This document shows, one piece after another, positions 33,599 to 64,000 of a stretch of 64,000 nucleotides of DNA; position 1 is the stretch's first letter, and each line of letters opens with the position of its first letter. Source of the stretch: Perca fluviatilis (Eukaryota; Chordata; Actinopteri; Perciformes; Percidae); the NCBI RefSeq assembly GCF_010015445.1, contig NC_053118.1, forward strand, positions 12,815,937 through 12,879,936, given 5' to 3'. Made by a program: the position numbers and the translations under genes. The notes under the pieces were generated by a model. That model had not been told where the DNA came from. It saw nothing but the letters and a program-made list of their open reading frames with translations, and did not search any database.

Positions 33599-35830
33599 TT
33601 TAAATCAGTTCGAAATACATTTTACAGGGTAATCGTGATGTCTGTGTTTTACAACTTATTGGTGTTATAAATGAATCTTCAAATTGCTATTTTATAAAAG
33701 TCACAACAAATGTTTACCTTCTGCACGTTGAATGTTGAACACAGACACTTTTTTTTATTTTTGCTCTTTGTTAATCGTGGATATCCTATGTAATGCATTG
33801 ACAACATTTGTCATGTTTTTTTTTTATTGTTATTAACTTTTTATTAACATGCATTGTGGCAGCTCTGATGGTTATGTTAGACTAAACATCTTATGTTTTC
33901 GGATGAAATAACACTATATCCTGATACTGACCAGTATTTTAAATAATTTAAAGGGCATTTCAGCTTAAACTAATCCTATCTAACCTTTATATAATTATCA
34001 TGCACTAATATGTATTGTTTTTAAACCATACATGAGAGGTATTTATCATGAGAGGCTTTGAACTTGAAGCCATATTTGACTTTGTAACCAGCTTTACTGT
34101 TTACTTTTTTGTGAAAGAACTTTATGGTTGGCAACTAACACACTGGCCACAGAGGGGATCTGTATGAGAACCTTCCTTCAAGTACCTGTAATAATAGGCG
34201 AGATGTAAAACATATATACACCTAACAAACTGACTGATGCTGTAAGTTATTTTGTATTTACTGAATAGTCATATTAATATTTACAGTAATCAAATATCTT
34301 CAAGTGAAAATGTTTCAAGTCACACATTGCAGCTTTTTTGTTTAGAATATACTTTGACAAAAGTAGGTCATGTTTGCAAATGACTTGACCTTTTTAATGA
34401 AGTGTTTTGATATTGTTTATTGAACACTGTACATGGCTGTAAATACACTTGTTGTTACATCTTTGTGTTTGATAAAAACATGGACTGTACAACAGCTTTA
34501 TGTCTTTTGTGCTTACCAAACGAATGTCTATTTTTTCATTTTAGTAGTATATCGATCACAAACTCACAATGAAAAATGTTTTGGTCTTTCATGGCTGCAC
34601 AAATTCTGAAAATCGGAATTACCTTGAAACAAATATACAACAGTCTAATACAGGCATAACATAACAACTGCTACAAACAACCACTACAAGCAGTAATGAA
34701 ACAACAGTAACTAACATTGGCTCACATTCAGACAGAAAGACAAACTGCAAATTATTACAGTGGACTATAGGATTGTTTGTATGATTGGATTTGGATAATT
34801 CACACCGGATTTGCACATTTAACTTGAACTCTAAATTTCTAGAATTTCTGCCATGACGTCTCCTGCACCAGAAGTCACAAAAACCTTTGCATATTTTGGG
34901 TCCCAGTTGTCAAATGCTTTCACATGTTGATAGCCATGCGTACTCATCAGGAGTATGATGGAACTGTTACAGCTCTTTTGCTGATGTTGGTCTTGCTCTG
35001 ACATGAGTACAGGGAGGAAGTGGAGGGTTTGGTTCGCAGAGATGTCTGAGTCAAAGCTGAGTCAGACTATCATTAAAGACTGAGGGTGCGTGACACATTT
35101 TATCATTCACCTTTATAAAAATACCTGTTTGAAGGAGGCTGAACTGCACATTAATAAGCATAGTGAAATTTTTGAGTTACTGTATGCGTTAATTGAGGAT
35201 TTCCATTTTAAGTTTACTTTTTTACTATTTATCTGACAGCTGTAGTTTCTATCATTACTTCACTTATTATAATCTTTATGTAATCAGATTATAAAATATG
35301 ATGGGTTTTTACAACCAGCACAATATAAAGAAGGCCTACAATGAGTTCCACCTACCTAAAGTTCCCTACATTAAACAAAATGCTGCTTAAACATGTAAAT
35401 GCATGAACAATCCTTATGATAATAATATATTCTCACATTTTTATGCATAATAATAAGCACGTCTACCTTTAATTTAATCCTTCAAATACACTGCTGCTAC
35501 TTCTGTTTTACTCAGTAAGATTGTTTTTAACCTGTAATGGATCACATTCTGGTACTTGTACATTTACTTAATTAAAGTATCTCAATACTTCTTTCACCAC
35601 TGCTTCATTATGCTGGTGTGAAACCTGGATGAAAGGGTAATGTTTGATAGCTAGTTTGATTAATTTGATTATAAAGTTCATTCCTGCATAACAATCTCCA
35701 TAAAGCAATCTTATGCATATGTTGAGTAGCAGCTCTATCTGCCTCAGTGCTATGTGTTTAGGTACGCCCCCTGGCTGATCCGTTCCTGCAATATCTATGG
35801 TTCCTGCTGACTAGAAGCACATGACCAGGC
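33599..35830. other. Intergenic between the NCAM-like gene and mroh1
   Basis: AT-rich. It may include the NCAM-like 3' UTR, but no poly(A) site can be fixed. No other gene recognised. Confidence 0.45.
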
Positions 35831-35839
35831 ATGTTTACA

Positions 35840-35959
35840 CCTGCAGTGACCGAAAGGCACACAGCTCCAACACTGACAGGGAAGCGTATTGTTTAAACCG
35901 AGATAAGAAGCAGTATTTTCGCGAGAGGTCGTTGTTTAGCGGACGCTGACTGGGACTTG
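35840..35959 (+). promoter_or_regulatory. mroh1: mroh1 5' untranslated exon and promoter region
   Basis: A locally CpG-containing stretch (ttttcgcgagaggtcgttg) ends in a strong donor, gacttg|gtaagt at 35959/35960. The following intron is rich in taacgtt motifs and GC/CAG clusters, common at TATA-less fish promoters. The next exon (beginning near 36,721 or 36,727) carries the start codon. The transcription start is approximate. Confidence 0.5.
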
Positions 35960-36808
35960 GTAAGTTAGCCTTATTAGCAAGTCTGTTGTTTTTCTTTAAT
36001 CTGTGATGTGAGGACACTGTAGGCTCTTCTTCCGTAGCAGCAGCTGCTAGGTTAGCATGCTAACGTGTCTCAGTAACGTTAGGTTAGCTCGCTGCTGCAG
36101 CTGCTGCTGCATCACCACCACTCAGGTTAAAGCATACATGTATATGAAAGTAACGTTATAACACCAGCTACAAAAGACATGACGCTAAGAGTTTTACTCA
36201 GCCTACACTGCAAGCTACGTTTAAAAGTTAACGTTACTGTACGAGCTACCGTTACTTCGTATTTGGTAACGTTATAACATATTAGTTGGCTAGTTGGTTG
36301 TAACGTTAGTAGGTTAGCCTAAGCACCTGGCTTGAACAGGTAGCTGAAGCACAGACAACTCAAGTGAGATTTTAAAGCAAATTTAGATTATCCAAATACG
36401 ATAGCTTTTGGTTAACGACAAAAATATTGTCTCAATATTTGTAATCTCTGATGTCTGCTGTCAACTGTCATGTTGTCGGTCAGTGTCAGTCATGTGAATA
36501 AGAAAAACAGTATGAAGCTTTCATATATGACATATTCATATGTGTAAGACTTTACAACCGAATCAATGTTCTAGTTAAATATACACACATGTAGAAGAAG
36601 AGTCCCATGTTAAGAGGGGTCATAAAATATTTTCAATGAAAATAAGAACAGTCCGTAGAACCACTGCCAGTATTACATGAATGGTCACTTTATGTCCACA
36701 TTTCAAATTATGTTGCTTAGTTCCAGGCAGCCTCTGCCCACCTGTACCCCGAGAGGGAAGGTACATCCTCCGCCACAGGCTCCAGGACCCGCCCTCTTGC
36801 TGTCCACC

Positions 36809-64000
<27,192 letters not shown>

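Overview
The window is nuclear DNA from a ray-finned fish, most likely a percomorph. The protein-coding exons have canonical GT/AG introns and read as vertebrate proteins. The spaces between them hold long (TG)n, (GA)n and (CTT)n microsatellites, a fish Tc1-like transposon, tRNA-derived SINEs and many short non-autonomous DNA transposons. Nothing looks bacterial, viral or organellar. The lineage call rests on recognising repeat styles by eye, so the order or family of the fish is not established.

Layout, all genes on the + strand. (1) 1-3,050: the last two coding exons of a cytosolic sulfotransferase (SULT) gene whose 5' part lies upstream of the window. (2) 4,050-6,913: a second copy of the DNA at 1-1,087, interrupted by a 1,628-bp Tc1-like element at a TA site; copy A preserves the empty site. 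(3) 6,914-26,800: about 20 kb with no gene I can support. It is built of transposon remnants, including a pair of inverted repeats 7.5 kb apart, a 2-kb long-TIR element with an internal array of about 200 bp, an 890-bp foldback MITE and microsatellites. (4) 26,800-33,250: an NCAM-family cell-adhesion gene (signal peptide, four Ig domains, two fibronectin III domains) whose transmembrane/cytoplasmic exon looks damaged. (5) 35,840 to the window end: mroh1 (maestro HEAT-like repeat protein 1), 41 coding exons and about 1,516 codons, cut off by the window edge. Every splice phase I checked agrees from exon to exon.

The mroh1 introns hold several cleanly dated insertions with target-site duplications that can be read directly: a hAT element (8-bp duplication), a second hAT MITE (8 bp), and a TTAA-target element nested inside a TAA-target (PIF/Harbinger-type) element. 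Two mroh1 exons have microsatellites in place of an ordinary polypyrimidine tract.

The three genes have no known common pathway (sulfonation, cell adhesion, HEAT-repeat protein linked to lysosomes); they appear to be ordinary neighbours. I see no previously undescribed system. The observations most worth checking are the NCAM-like gene's tail and domain number, a possible 3-nt NCAM-type microexon, the (GT)n splice acceptor in mroh1, and the paired empty/occupied Tc1 site.
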